Shown: piece after piece, positions 16,917 to 25,672 of the stretch | Layout of the letters: the number at the start of each line of letters is the position of its first letter | How positions within the stretch are numbered: position 1 is the stretch's first letter | Assembly: GCF_021172045.1 (NCBI RefSeq) | Contig: NZ_CP087164.1 | Coordinates: forward strand, 744,001 to 808,000 | Direction: 5' to 3' | DNA from: Capillimicrobium parvum | Lineage (GTDB): Bacteria; Actinomycetota; Thermoleophilia; Solirubrobacterales; Solirubrobacteraceae | DNA: 64,000 nucleotides | The notes under the pieces: model-generated | The model's input: the letters and a program-made list of their open reading frames with translations, nothing else | What the model was told of the DNA's origin: nothing | The model's database searches: none | Translations under genes and position numbers: made by a program

Positions 16917-17789
16917 GTGACGTCGCTGACCGAGATCCTCGACGGGCGTGCGCCCGACCGGCCGCTCGTCGCGCCGCTGTTCGCGACGCTGGCGGCCGAG
17001 GTCGAGGGGCTCGACCGGCAGGCCTTCCTCGCCGATGCGGGCAAGCGCGCGCGGCTGCTGGCCGAGCTGGCCGGCGCCATTCCGGTCGACGTCCTGATCG
17101 CCGACTCCGGCAGCGGCTGGGACGCCCGGGCCGCCGGCCTGGCCGTCGACTCGAGCGCCGCGGGCCCGCCGGCGCTGGGCCCGGGCCCGGCACCGCCGCG
17201 CTTCGATCCGGCCCATCCCGCCGCCGCGACGGTGCTCGACGTCCTTCGCCGCCTGCCGGCGGTGGTCCCCGGCACCGCCCTGGGCGTCACGGTGACCGGT
17301 CCCGCGACGCTCGTGGCCGCGGCCGGCGGGGCGCTCGAGATCGAGGACGGCGCGCGGCAGGTGCTCGCCGTGGTGCAGGCGGTGACGCAGGCGGGCGCGA
17401 GCATCGTGGTGGTCCGGGAGGATCCGGCCGTGGACGTGGAGCCTGAACGCTATGTGCGGGCGGCCGCGCCGGTATGGGGATCGCTGCGCTTCTTCCGCGC
17501 CGCAGGGGTGCTCCACGTGCGTGGCGAGGCCGGTCGAGCATGGTCGGCCGTGCTCGCCGGGCCGGGCCCGTACGTGTCGTGCTTCGATCGCGTCGCGTCG
17601 CCGGCGCTGGTGGAGGCGACGGTGGCGGCCGCGCGCCCGTTCGGGTTGATCGTGCCTGCAGATCCGCAGGCCGCCGGGATGCCGGAGCACCTGCCGGGGA
17701 CCGCACTGCTCATCCACGACGAGGACCTCGCGGGCCGGATCGCCGTCCGGGATCTGCGCTCCGCGGTCGCCCGCATGACGGCGACCTGA
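16917..17789 (+). CDS. UroD-like protein, fifth gene of the apc-like operon
   Basis: This 290-residue protein begins at a GTG two bases after the HyuB-type gene. Its layout weakly recalls uroporphyrinogen decarboxylase/MtaA-type barrels: APLFATLAAEVEGL near the start, TVTGPATLVAAAGG in the middle and late Gly/Pro loops. I see no full catalytic signature, so the call is tentative. In position and size it corresponds to ApcE, the fifth subunit needed for acetophenone carboxylase activity, but I cannot show homology to ApcE. Shadow reading of the HyuB gene extends the frame upstream, which is why the start is placed here. Confidence 0.6.
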   Translation: MTSLTEILDGRAPDRPLVAPLFATLAAEVEGLDRQAFLADAGKRARLLAELAGAIPVDVLIADSGSGWDARAAGLAVDSSAAGPPALGPGPAPPRFDPAHPAAATVLDVLRRLPAVVPGTALGVTVTGPATLVAAAGGALEIEDGARQVLAVVQAVTQAGASIVVVREDPAVDVEPERYVRAAAPVWGSLRFFRAAGVLHVRGEAGRAWSAVLAGPGPYVSCFDRVASPALVEATVAAARPFGLIVPADPQAAGMPEHLPGTALLIHDEDLAGRIAVRDLRSAVARMTAT

Positions 17790-17799
17790 TCCGGTGCGG

Positions 17800-17885
17800 A
17801 ATCCGACAACGCTTCATCCGCGCTTGCGCTCATCCGGCAACCTCCGCGCCGGGGCGGTTCGGGACAATCGCCCGAGAGGAGAGCC
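17800..17885 (+). promoter_or_regulatory. Duplicated upstream element, copy 1
   Basis: An 86-base block before the first acetoacetate-decarboxylase-like gene that is repeated at 22061-22146 before the second. Within it the near-identical nonamers TCCGACAAC (17802-17810) and TCCGGCAAC (17833-17841) form direct repeats 31 bases apart, about three helical turns. The block ends in a purine-rich gagaggagag. Conservation at this length in non-coding DNA suggests an activator site plus promoter, or a shared leader. Confidence 0.6.
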
Positions 17886-17975
17886 GGAGCCTGATCCGGC
17901 GCACGCTGCACCCCTCCGGGGTCGCCCCGACACCCGGCGCATACATCCATCCGCAGCACGTCGATAGGAGTCGAC

Positions 17976-18770
17976 ATGACCACACGCGCACGTCAGTTCT
18001 TCGCGTTGCCGACCTGGGCTCCGCTGTATCAGGGTGGGCCGTGGACGTTCGCCGGCACCGCGTGTGTCGCGGCGTTGCTGCGGCTGCCGGAGGGCACGGC
18101 CCGGCGGTTGGTGCCCGAGCCGCTGGAGCCGCTTGACGATCTGTTGTCGGTGACCTGGATGCATGCCGCCGACGTCAACGGCTACAAGGACATGCGGCTC
18201 GTCGACATGAACCTGCCGGTCGAGTTCGACGGGACGCTCGGACGGCATTCGACCCTCGAGTACATCGACAGCGTCTGGGGCATGTCGATCGGGCGTGAGA
18301 TCTGGTCGTATCCGAAGAAGACCGGGGCGATCGTCTGGCGGGAGTCCGACGAGGGCATCCACCTCGAGTGCCGCCCCACCGACAAGCTGTCGGCGGACGC
18401 GCCGGCCGGCAGTTCCCTCCTCGAGATGGACTTCCGCTTCGGAGATCCCGAGGCGGAGGCGGGCGCGGACTGGCCGCAGCAGTTCGGCATTCCCGACGAC
18501 GCGCCGTACCTGCAGGTCCGCCAGGTGCCGGCCCAGGACGGGAAGTCCGCGCGTGCGGAGGTGATCCGCGTCGGGATCACCTTCGGCCAGTTCCACGAGA
18601 GCCGTGCGGGGACCGCCGCCACGCTGCGGGTCCACGACGGCCCGGAGGATCCGCTGGCGTCCGCGCTGGGGGCGGTCGAGGTCCTCGGCGCGCGCCTGGA
18701 TCGGTTGGACTTCGACTTCGCGCCGGACGGTGACGCCGGAACCGTGATCGGCTCCGTCGACATCCAGTGA
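17976..18770 (+). CDS. Acetoacetate decarboxylase-family protein (copy 1)
   Basis: A 264-residue protein of the acetoacetate decarboxylase superfamily. The Schiff-base lysine region is visible as [12 protein letters not shown], with Lys114/Lys115 matching the paired lysines of the clostridial enzyme. Members either decarboxylate beta-keto acids or carry out aldolase/dehydratase-type reactions on 2-oxo acids. The ATG follows an aggag ribosome binding site. It overlaps the next aldehyde dehydrogenase by GTGA. A nearly identical N-terminus and leader occur in the paralogue at 22240. Its role beside a ketone carboxylase is unclear. Confidence 0.85.
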   Translation: MTTRARQFFALPTWAPLYQGGPWTFAGTACVAALLRLPEGTARRLVPEPLEPLDDLLSVTWMHAADVNGYKDMRLVDMNLPVEFDGTLGRHSTLEYIDSVWGMSIGREIWSYPKKTGAIVWRESDEGIHLECRPTDKLSADAPAGSSLLEMDFRFGDPEAEAGADWPQQFGIPDDAPYLQVRQVPAQDGKSARAEVIRVGITFGQFHESRAGTAATLRVHDGPEDPLASALGAVEVLGARLDRLDFDFAPDGDAGTVIGSVDIQ

Positions 18771-20209
18771 GCACCGTGACCGTCGTGCCGATCCTGCAGA
18801 ACTTCATTGATGGTGAGTTTGTCGATTCGGTGGAGGGGGCGACGTCGTCGGTGATCGACCCGGCGACGGGGCGGGAGATCGCGCGGGCGCCGGACTCGAC
18901 GGCGGAGGACGTCGATCGGGCGGTGGCGGCGGCGCGGCGGGCGTTTGCGGGGTTTGGGTCGTCGACGCCGCAGGAGCGGTCGTTGATGTTGTTGCGGTTG
19001 GCCGATGCGCTCGAGGCGCATGGTGAGGAGATCGCTGAGCTTGAGGCGCGTAATGCGGGCAAGCCGTTGCAGGCGGTCCGGGATGATGAGCTCCCGGCGA
19101 TGGTGGATCCGTTGCGGTTCTTTGCGGGGGCGGCGCGGGTGATGGAGGGCCGGGCGGCGGGCGAGTACCTGCCGGGGTTCACGTCGATGATCCGGCGTGA
19201 GCCGGCGGGGGTGGTGGGGCAGATCGCGCCGTGGAACTACCCGTTGATGATGGCGGTCTGGAAGATCGGGCCGGCGTTGGCGGCGGGCTGTCCGGTCGTG
19301 CTCAAGCCGGCGCCGTCGACGCCGGTGACCGCGCTCAAGCTGGCCGAGCTGGCGGCCGGGATCCTGCCGGCGGGGGTGTTGAACGTGGTGGCGGGCGGCG
19401 ATGAGACCGGCCGGGCGCTGGTCGAGCACCCGGGGGTCGACATGGTGTCGTTGACCGGGTCGGTGGAGACGGGCAAGTGGATCGCCGAGCACGCGGCGCG
19501 GACGCTCAAGCGGGTGCATCTCGAGCTTGGCGGCAAGGCGCCGGTCATCGTCTTCGATGACGTCGATCTGGGGGCGACGCTGGAGGCGATCGCCGGGTTC
19601 GGCTACTACAACGCCGGCCAGGACTGCACCGCGTCGACGCGGGTGCTCGCCGTCGGCGGGGTCTATGACGCGGTCGTCAGCGGGCTTGCGGCGCAGGCGC
19701 AGGGCTATGTCATGGGCGACACGATGGCCCCGGACACGACGCTGGGGCCGCTGTCGTCGGCGCGCCAGCGCGAGCGGGTGGCCGGGTTTCTGGAGCGCCG
19801 GCCCGACCGGGCCGAGGTCGTCACCGGCGGTCGCCGGCCCGACCGGCCCGGCTTCTTTCTCGAGCCGACCGTGGTCGCCAACCTCGAGCAGGACGACGAG
19901 ATGATCCAGCGCGAGATCTTCGGGCCGGTCATCACCGTGCAGCGCTTCAGCGACGAACAGGAGGCGATCACGTGGGCCAACGGCACGCCCTACGGCCTGG
20001 CCTCCTCGGTGTGGACACGCGACATCGCCCGCGCCCTGCGCGTGTCGAAGGCCCTGCGCTTCGGCGCGGTCTGGATCAACAACCACGGCGCCCTGGCCAG
20101 CGAGATGCCCCACGGCGGCTTCAAGCACAGCGGCTACGGCAAGGACCTCTCCATGTACTCCCTCGAGGACTACACCATCGTCAAACACGTCATGGCCAGC
20201 CTGGACTGA
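18767..20209 (+). CDS. Aldehyde dehydrogenase
   Basis: A 480-residue NAD(P)-dependent aldehyde dehydrogenase, complete in length. The PWNYPLMMA segment, the LKPAPSTP lysine, the general base in LELGGKAP and the nucleophilic Cys in [11 protein letters not shown] are intact. The GTG start overlaps the preceding stop, which couples it to the decarboxylase-like gene. Codon choice changes within the gene: the first two-thirds use many G- and T-ending codons (ttg, ttt, gat), while the last third is C-ending like the neighbours. That may indicate recombination between two sources. The exact aldehyde is unknown. Confidence 0.92.
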   Translation: MSTVTVVPILQNFIDGEFVDSVEGATSSVIDPATGREIARAPDSTAEDVDRAVAAARRAFAGFGSSTPQERSLMLLRLADALEAHGEEIAELEARNAGKPLQAVRDDELPAMVDPLRFFAGAARVMEGRAAGEYLPGFTSMIRREPAGVVGQIAPWNYPLMMAVWKIGPALAAGCPVVLKPAPSTPVTALKLAELAAGILPAGVLNVVAGGDETGRALVEHPGVDMVSLTGSVETGKWIAEHAARTLKRVHLELGGKAPVIVFDDVDLGATLEAIAGFGYYNAGQDCTASTRVLAVGGVYDAVVSGLAAQAQGYVMGDTMAPDTTLGPLSSARQRERVAGFLERRPDRAEVVTGGRRPDRPGFFLEPTVVANLEQDDEMIQREIFGPVITVQRFSDEQEAITWANGTPYGLASSVWTRDIARALRVSKALRFGAVWINNHGALASEMPHGGFKHSGYGKDLSMYSLEDYTIVKHVMASLD

Positions 20210-20239
20210 ACTCTCTGACGCTCCGAGGGCTCATTTCCG

Positions 20240-20259
20240 CGGCGGGCCCCCGCCCGTCG
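20240..20259. terminator. Bidirectional hairpin between convergent genes
   Basis: An 8-base stem with one G-U pair (CGGCGGGC against GCCCGTCG) and a 4-base loop lies between the convergent aldehyde dehydrogenase and DAO-type oxidase genes. No T-run follows. Position and stability suggest a two-way terminator. Confidence 0.55.
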
Positions 20260-20262
20260 ATC

Positions 20263-21699
20263 TCAGTTGACGGGGACGAACGTCGCCGGCACCAGCGTCG
20301 CCGCGAACCTCGAGAGCGGATCGGGTCGCCGGCCGGCGTCCTCCAGGCGCTCCTTGCGGACGATGCCGGTGTGCACGAGCCGCCCGCCGACGAAGCGGAT
20401 CGGCTCCGGCGGCAGCACCGGGTTCGGTCGCAGCGAGTCCGACACGGCCGCCCACTCGTCCGGCAGCTCCAGCGCGAGGGCGGCGAGGACGCGGCCGCCG
20501 AGGTAGCTGGGCGCGACGCCGTTTCCCGAGTAGCCGCCGCCGAACAGGACATTGCGCGCAGCGCTGAGCCGACCGAAGTACGGCAGGCCGTTCGCGGAGC
20601 GGTCGACGCCGCCCGTCCACACGCTGTCGATCGCGGCGCCCGCCAGCCCTGGGTAGAGGCGGTGGAGGCTCGAGGTCAGCTCTCGGCGGCGCCGCTGGGA
20701 GACGGGCCCGGTCTGACGTGCCGTGAGGTGCCCGCCGAAGGCCAGGATCCCGCTCGTCTTGCCGAACACGAGGCGTCCGTCGACGGTGCTGCGGTAGTAG
20801 ATCGGCAGCAGGCGCGAGTCCGAGATGCTGACGCCGTCGTCCACTCCCAGCGCCGCGAGCTCGCCCGCGATCGGGACGGTCGCGAGCACGTCGCTGGAGA
20901 CGACGAACACCGCCCGCCGCAGCTCGCGCACCTGAGCGAGGCCGCAGTGGGTCGCGAGCACGAGCTTGTCGGCCCGCACGGAGCCGTTCCCGGTGCGAAC
21001 CGTCGCCGGGCTCGTGCGCGTGAACGAGGTCATCCTCGTGTGCTCGTGGATCCGGATGCCGCGAGCGAGCGCAGCCGCCCGCAGCCCGCGCGCGAGGCGG
21101 GCCGGGTGCAACGAGGCGGGGCCGTCCTCGAACGCTCCGCCCAGCACGGCGTCGGAGCCGGTCCGGCGCCGCGCCTCCTGCGCGTCGAGCAGCTCGAACG
21201 GCGAATCCGCGACGGCGGCCCCGACCGTCTGGACCGTCTTCTCCCACGCGCCCATCTGCGCCGAGTTGGACGCCGCCCACACCCAGCCTCCAGCACGGAA
21301 CTGCGCGTCGATGCCCTCTGCGGCACAGAACGCCTGGATCGCGGAGATCGAGCTCCTCGCCAGATCTGCGAGCCGTATCGCCTCCTCCGTGCCGCAGACC
21401 TCCACGAGCTTGTCGAACTTCGACCACCAGGACATCGCGAAGCCGCCGTTGCGCCCGCTGGCTGCTCCGCCGCAGATGTCGGCCTCGAGCAGGACGACGC
21501 TCGTCGAGGGCGCCTGGTCGTGGATCTGGATCGCGGTCCACAGGCCCGTGAAGCCGCCTCCGACGATGCAGACGTCCGCATCGACGTGACCTTCGAGGGG
21601 CGGGCACTCGGCCGCGGGGACGCCGCCGAGCGCATCCCTGAGCCAGTAGCAGTCCGTCGTTGCTCCGTCCCGGAGCCCGCGTGTGTCGATCTGGGTCAT
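20263..21699 (-). CDS. FAD-dependent DAO-family oxidase (gamma-glutamylputrescine oxidase-like)
   Basis: This 478-residue protein is a D-amino-acid-oxidase-type flavoenzyme. It has the FAD motif DVCIVGGGFTGLWTAIQI at about 38-55, the family signature SGRNGGF, and a late GYSGNGVAPSYLGGRV FAD-contact segment. It resembles PuuB-type oxidases of secondary or primary amines, which give an aldehyde, ammonia and H2O2. The start at 21699 gives a protein whose N-terminus fits the family; an upstream in-frame extension lacks similarity. It is convergent with an aldehyde dehydrogenase that could take its product. The substrate is inferred only at the level of an amine. Confidence 0.85.
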   Translation of the reverse strand: MTQIDTRGLRDGATTDCYWLRDALGGVPAAECPPLEGHVDADVCIVGGGFTGLWTAIQIHDQAPSTSVVLLEADICGGAASGRNGGFAMSWWSKFDKLVEVCGTEEAIRLADLARSSISAIQAFCAAEGIDAQFRAGGWVWAASNSAQMGAWEKTVQTVGAAVADSPFELLDAQEARRRTGSDAVLGGAFEDGPASLHPARLARGLRAAALARGIRIHEHTRMTSFTRTSPATVRTGNGSVRADKLVLATHCGLAQVRELRRAVFVVSSDVLATVPIAGELAALGVDDGVSISDSRLLPIYYRSTVDGRLVFGKTSGILAFGGHLTARQTGPVSQRRRRELTSSLHRLYPGLAGAAIDSVWTGGVDRSANGLPYFGRLSAARNVLFGGGYSGNGVAPSYLGGRVLAALALELPDEWAAVSDSLRPNPVLPPEPIRFVGGRLVHTGIVRKERLEDAGRRPDPLSRFAATLVPATFVPVN

Positions 21700-22060
21700 C
21701 TCGCTCGTTTGGCCGTTGGATCTCGCACGAGTACACACGACGGGCCGACGGTCGCCAATGCAACGATCGATCCAGCTCTGCGATGGACCTGTACGTCGGT
21801 ATGAAGTCATCCCCACGATGGTCGCCCCAGCCGTCGACGTCCGGGACCTCCCATGACCGTGCGCGCGTGCGGCGTCGGGAACGAGCGGCGCCACGACTTC
21901 AGTCGATTGTCTGATTGCCGCGGGCTCACGCACACTCGTGTCAGATCGTTTCGAGGACGCGCCGTCCGCGGCGCCGGGTGAGGGGAGGTCACGATTGCGC
22001 ACGGATCACGAGGTCATCGCCGTCGGAGGCGCGGACCCGCCCCGTCGTGAGGCCGTACAG
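21700..22060. other. Intergenic region without a recognisable gene
   Basis: This stretch separates the divergent DAO-type oxidase from the second decarboxylase-like operon. No reading frame on either strand shows family-like residues; frames that cross it are extensions of neighbours. It presumably contains the oxidase promoter. Confidence 0.5.
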
Positions 22061-22146
22061 AATCCGACAACGCCGCATGCCGGCATGCGCTCATCCGGCA
22101 ACGTCCGCGCCGTGAGCGTTGGCGACAATCGCCGCGAGGAGAGGGG
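22061..22146 (+). promoter_or_regulatory. Duplicated upstream element, copy 2
   Basis: This 86-base block matches 17800-17885 base for base at most positions and has the same length. The paired nonamers TCCGACAAC (22063-22071) and TCCGGCAAC (22094-22102) again lie 31 bases apart. It precedes the second decarboxylase-like gene and the ABC importer operon, suggesting co-regulation with the first copy. Confidence 0.6.
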
Positions 22147-22239
22147 CCGGTCTCACCGGCACGGGGCTTCACCGCCTCCCGGAGCGTCCCGCGCGGCGGC
22201 TGCCGGCTTCATTCGCGAGCAACGTCCACAGGAGTCGAC

Positions 22240-23049
22240 ATGACCACACGCGCACGTCAGTGCTTCCCGCTGCCGATCGGGGCTCCGTTGTTCCCGAGCC
22301 CTCCCTCGGCGTTCCGAGAGGTCACCTGCGTCGGTGCGCTGCTGCGTCTGCCGGAGGGCGTCGCCCGGCAGCTCGTCGCGGAACCGCTCGAGCCGCTCGA
22401 CGACCTCCTGTACGTGAACTGGATGTACGCGGGCGACGTGGACGGCTACAAGGACATGCACATCATCGACATGACCGTCCCGGTCGAGTACGAAGGAACG
22501 GTCGGACGGCATTGCGCGCTCGAGTACATCGACTGCGTGTGGGGCATGTCCATCGGGCGCGAGCTCTGGTCGTTCCCGAAGAAGACCGGCGCGATCGTCT
22601 GGGAGGAGTCCGACGACGGCATCCACCTCGAGTGCCGTCCGGTCGACAGGCTGACCGTGGGCGCGCCGGAGGAGAGCCTGATCGTCGAGATGGACTTCCG
22701 GTTCGGCGACGCGGATGCCGAGGCCGGCGCGGACTGGCCGCAGCAGTTCGGCGTTGCCGACGAGGCGCCGTACCTGCAGGTGCGGCAGGTGATGGCCGAG
22801 GACCGGACGTCCGCGCGGGCCGAGGTCGTCCGGGTCGGGATGTCCTACGGCGAGTTCCATGAGAGCCGCGCGGGAACCGGCACGCTGCAGGTCCAGGACG
22901 GCCCGCAGGATCCGGTGGCGTCGATGCTGGGCCGGGTCGAGGTCCTCGGCGCGCGGATGGACCGCATGGAGTTCGACTTCGCGCCGGACGACGACGCCGG
23001 AAGCGTGATCGGCTCGGTCGAGATCGCCGCTGAGCAGGGCCGAAGCTGA
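22240..23049 (+). CDS. Acetoacetate decarboxylase-family protein (copy 2)
   Basis: A 269-residue paralogue of the protein at 17976, with the same leader and N-terminus (MTTRARQ) and the lysine motif GRELWSFPKKTG. It therefore keeps the Schiff-base residues expected of the acetoacetate decarboxylase superfamily. An aggag ribosome binding site precedes the ATG. Its stop overlaps by one base the start of an ABC ATPase gene, so it forms the first gene of a transport operon. This suggests that its substrate, or a precursor, is imported by that transporter. Confidence 0.85.
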   Translation: MTTRARQCFPLPIGAPLFPSPPSAFREVTCVGALLRLPEGVARQLVAEPLEPLDDLLYVNWMYAGDVDGYKDMHIIDMTVPVEYEGTVGRHCALEYIDCVWGMSIGRELWSFPKKTGAIVWEESDDGIHLECRPVDRLTVGAPEESLIVEMDFRFGDADAEAGADWPQQFGVADEAPYLQVRQVMAEDRTSARAEVVRVGMSYGEFHESRAGTGTLQVQDGPQDPVASMLGRVEVLGARMDRMEFDFAPDDDAGSVIGSVEIAAEQGRS

Positions 23050-24596
23050 TGGACGCCGGAACCGAGGCCGTGGGCGCGCAGCCGGTGCTGCGCATCCTCG
23101 GCGTCGAGAAGACGTTCGGGGCCACGGTCGCGCTCGGCGGCGTGTCGTTCGACCTGGCGCGAGGGTCCGTCCACGCTCTGCTAGGCGGCAACGGGTCGGG
23201 CAAGTCGACCATGATCAAGATCCTCGCCGGTGTCTACCACGCCGACGCGGGCGAGCTCGAGCTTCAGGGCGCGCGCCTCGACGCGCGGGCCATGACCCCG
23301 GCGCGGGCCCATGCGGCGGGCCTGCGCTTCGTGCACCAGCAGCAGTCGACGTTTCCGGAGATGACGGTCGCCGAGAACCTCGCGATCGGCCACGGGTTCG
23401 ACACGGACGGGCTCTCGCGGATCCGCTGGCGCGCGCTGCGCCGGCGCGCCCGCGAGATCCTGGACCGGTACGGGATCGACGCCGACCCGCGCACGGAGCT
23501 CGGCCGGCTGAGTCCGGCCAGCCAGGCGATGGTCGCCATCGCGCGCGCGCTGCAGGACCAGGACGGCGAGCACGAGGGCGTGCTGGTGCTCGACGAGCCG
23601 ACGGCGTCGCTGCCGGCCGGCGAGGTGGAGCTGCTGCTGTCGGCGATCAAGCGCTATGCGGCCGCGGGCCAGGCGATCCTGTTCGTGACGCATCGCCTCG
23701 AGGAGGTCCTTCGCGCGGCCGACCGCGCGACCGTGCTGCGCGACGGCCAGGTGGTGACCACCGTGGAGCGGGCGCAGATGGACCACGGGTCGCTCGTCGA
23801 GCTGATCATGGGGCGCCGCGTCGAGCAGGCGCTGACGGAGATCCACCCCGTGGGCGGCCGCGGACAGGTGGTCATGCGCGCGCAGGGCCTGGCGGGCGGC
23901 CCGATCCAGGAGGTGAGCTTCGCCGCGTCCGCCGGCGAGATCGTGGGGCTCGCCGGCCTCCTCGGCTCGGGGCGGTCGTCGGTGCTGCGGATGCTGTTCG
24001 GTGCGGGCCCGGTCGAAGCCGGGGCGATCGAGCTGGACGGGCGCAGCGTGCGCTTCACGCAGCCGCGGCAGGCGATGGCCGCGGGCGTGGCGTACACGCC
24101 CGAGGACCGTCTGTCGGAGGCCGCGTTCGCGGACATGTCCGTGGCCGAGAACCTGGGGATCGCGACGACGGGGCGCTATTTCCGGCGTGGGCGACTGCGC
24201 CATCGCGCGGAGCGGCGCGACGCCCGGGCCCTGGCGGAGGCTTACCACGTCAAGGCCGCTTCGGTCGAGGCGCCGTTCTCCTCGATGTCGGGCGGCAACC
24301 AGCAGAAGGTCGTGCTCGCGAGGTGGATGCGTCGCGATCCCCGTCTGCTCCTGCTCGACGAGCCGACGCAGGGCGTCGACGTGGGCAGCCGCGCGGAGAT
24401 CTGGCAGCTGGTGCGCGGTGCGGTCGAAGCTGGAGCGGCGGCGATCGTCGTCTCCTCGGACATGGAGGAGCTGCCCCGGGTCTGCGACCGCGTCCTCGTC
24501 CTGCGGGATGGCCGGATCGCCGCCGAGGTCGGCGGCGCCGAGCTGACCGAAGAACGTCTGAACCACCTGCTGCTGACCCCGGAGGTCACACGATGA
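23049..24596 (+). CDS. Sugar-type ABC transporter ATPase (RbsA/MglA family)
   Basis: This 515-residue protein has two nucleotide-binding domains, as in RbsA and MglA. The first has Walker A GGNGSGKST (about 44-52), signature LSPASQAM and Walker B VLVLDEPTAS. The second has a degenerate Walker A (GLLGSGRSS), a good signature MSGGNQQKV and Walker B LLLLDEPTQG, which is normal for this family. It energises import together with the permease and lipoprotein encoded next. It overlaps the upstream decarboxylase-like gene by one base and the permease by ATGA. These transporters take up sugars but also autoinducers and polyols, so the substrate is open. Confidence 0.92.
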   Translation: MDAGTEAVGAQPVLRILGVEKTFGATVALGGVSFDLARGSVHALLGGNGSGKSTMIKILAGVYHADAGELELQGARLDARAMTPARAHAAGLRFVHQQQSTFPEMTVAENLAIGHGFDTDGLSRIRWRALRRRAREILDRYGIDADPRTELGRLSPASQAMVAIARALQDQDGEHEGVLVLDEPTASLPAGEVELLLSAIKRYAAAGQAILFVTHRLEEVLRAADRATVLRDGQVVTTVERAQMDHGSLVELIMGRRVEQALTEIHPVGGRGQVVMRAQGLAGGPIQEVSFAASAGEIVGLAGLLGSGRSSVLRMLFGAGPVEAGAIELDGRSVRFTQPRQAMAAGVAYTPEDRLSEAAFADMSVAENLGIATTGRYFRRGRLRHRAERRDARALAEAYHVKAASVEAPFSSMSGGNQQKVVLARWMRRDPRLLLLDEPTQGVDVGSRAEIWQLVRGAVEAGAAAIVVSSDMEELPRVCDRVLVLRDGRIAAEVGGAELTEERLNHLLLTPEVTR

Positions 24597-25639
24597 ACGT
24601 TGCTGCCGAGCAGGAGGCCGTGTCCTCCTCCTCCGGAGGTGCCGAGCGGACCCGGAGCCCGCGCCCCCGTGGGTCCTCGAGCCGTGTGCTCGGCTACCTC
24701 GAGGCGTACGCGATGGTCGGCCTGCTCGTCATCGTGGTGCTGTTCTTCTCGTTCTACTCCAAGACGGCCGACACGTTCCCCACGGCCGCCAACCTGCAGG
24801 CCACGATCAGCAACCAGGCGGTGATCGCCGTCATCGCCCTGGCCGCGCTGATACCGCTCGTGTGCAACCAGTGGGATCTGTCGGTGGGGGCGATCGCCGG
24901 CCTGTCGTCGGTGTTCGTGGCCAGCGCGCTCTCGACGGGCACCCCCGTCTGGGTCGGGATCCTCCTGGGCCTAGGGCTGGGGCTGCTCGTGGGCGGGTTC
25001 AACGCCTTGATCGTCACCCGGTTGCGGGTCAACGCGGTGATCGCCACGCTCGGGACCGCCACCATCCTCGAAGGCGTCGTCAACCAGAAGACCAACGGCC
25101 TTGCCGTCGTCAGCAACCTGCCGGCCAGCATCACGAACTTCGGCTCGGGCAACTGGCTGGGCATCCCGCGAACGGCCTACCTGCTCGCCATCGTGGCCCT
25201 GGTCGTCTACTACCTGCTCATCCATACGCCGGCGGGCCGCTATCTGTACGCGCTGGGATCGAACCCGAAGGGCGCGAGGCTCGTCGGACTGCAGACGCGG
25301 CTGTTGATCGCCGGCACGTTCATCGCCGCAGGTCTGCTGTCAGGACTCGCCGGCATCATGCAGGTCGCACGGGCCGGCGGCGCGGATCCCAACGTCGGGG
25401 CCGGGTTCACGCTGCCCGCGCTCGCGGCGGCGTTCCTGAGCGCCGCCGCCATCAAGCCCGGCCGGTACAACGTGGGCGGCACGCTGGTGGCCATCTTCTT
25501 CCTGGCCGCGCTCAACAGCGGCCTGAACCTCGCGGGTGCCGCCCCGTACGTCAACAGCTACGTCAACGGCGCCGCGCTGATCGTCGGCATCGGACTCGCG
25601 GCCAACCTCGGTCGCAAGCGAACCGGTGAGTCGGGCTGA
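24593..25639 (+). CDS. Sugar-type ABC transporter permease (RbsC family)
   Basis: A 348-residue inner-membrane permease with many hydrophobic segments, including VGLLVIVVLFFSFYS near the N-terminus and LGLGLGLLVGGFNALIV. The RbsC-type signature region with NPKGARLVGL is intact. The ATG at 24593 overlaps the ATPase stop by ATGA. The poorly conserved Ser/Arg-rich first 35 residues are probably cytoplasmic. It forms the channel of the importer. Confidence 0.92.
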   Translation: MNVAAEQEAVSSSSGGAERTRSPRPRGSSSRVLGYLEAYAMVGLLVIVVLFFSFYSKTADTFPTAANLQATISNQAVIAVIALAALIPLVCNQWDLSVGAIAGLSSVFVASALSTGTPVWVGILLGLGLGLLVGGFNALIVTRLRVNAVIATLGTATILEGVVNQKTNGLAVVSNLPASITNFGSGNWLGIPRTAYLLAIVALVVYYLLIHTPAGRYLYALGSNPKGARLVGLQTRLLIAGTFIAAGLLSGLAGIMQVARAGGADPNVGAGFTLPALAAAFLSAAAIKPGRYNVGGTLVAIFFLAALNSGLNLAGAAPYVNSYVNGAALIVGIGLAANLGRKRTGESG

Positions 25640-25672
25640 GGCCCGGCGCGCCACAAGGAGGAGGATCGGACA

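Noticed and set aside
12415-17193. A minus-strand open frame of about 1,590 codons
   Set aside because: It is antisense to the apc-like operon, rich in Arg/Ala/Gly/His with no family motifs. High-GC coding DNA often leaves such frames open.
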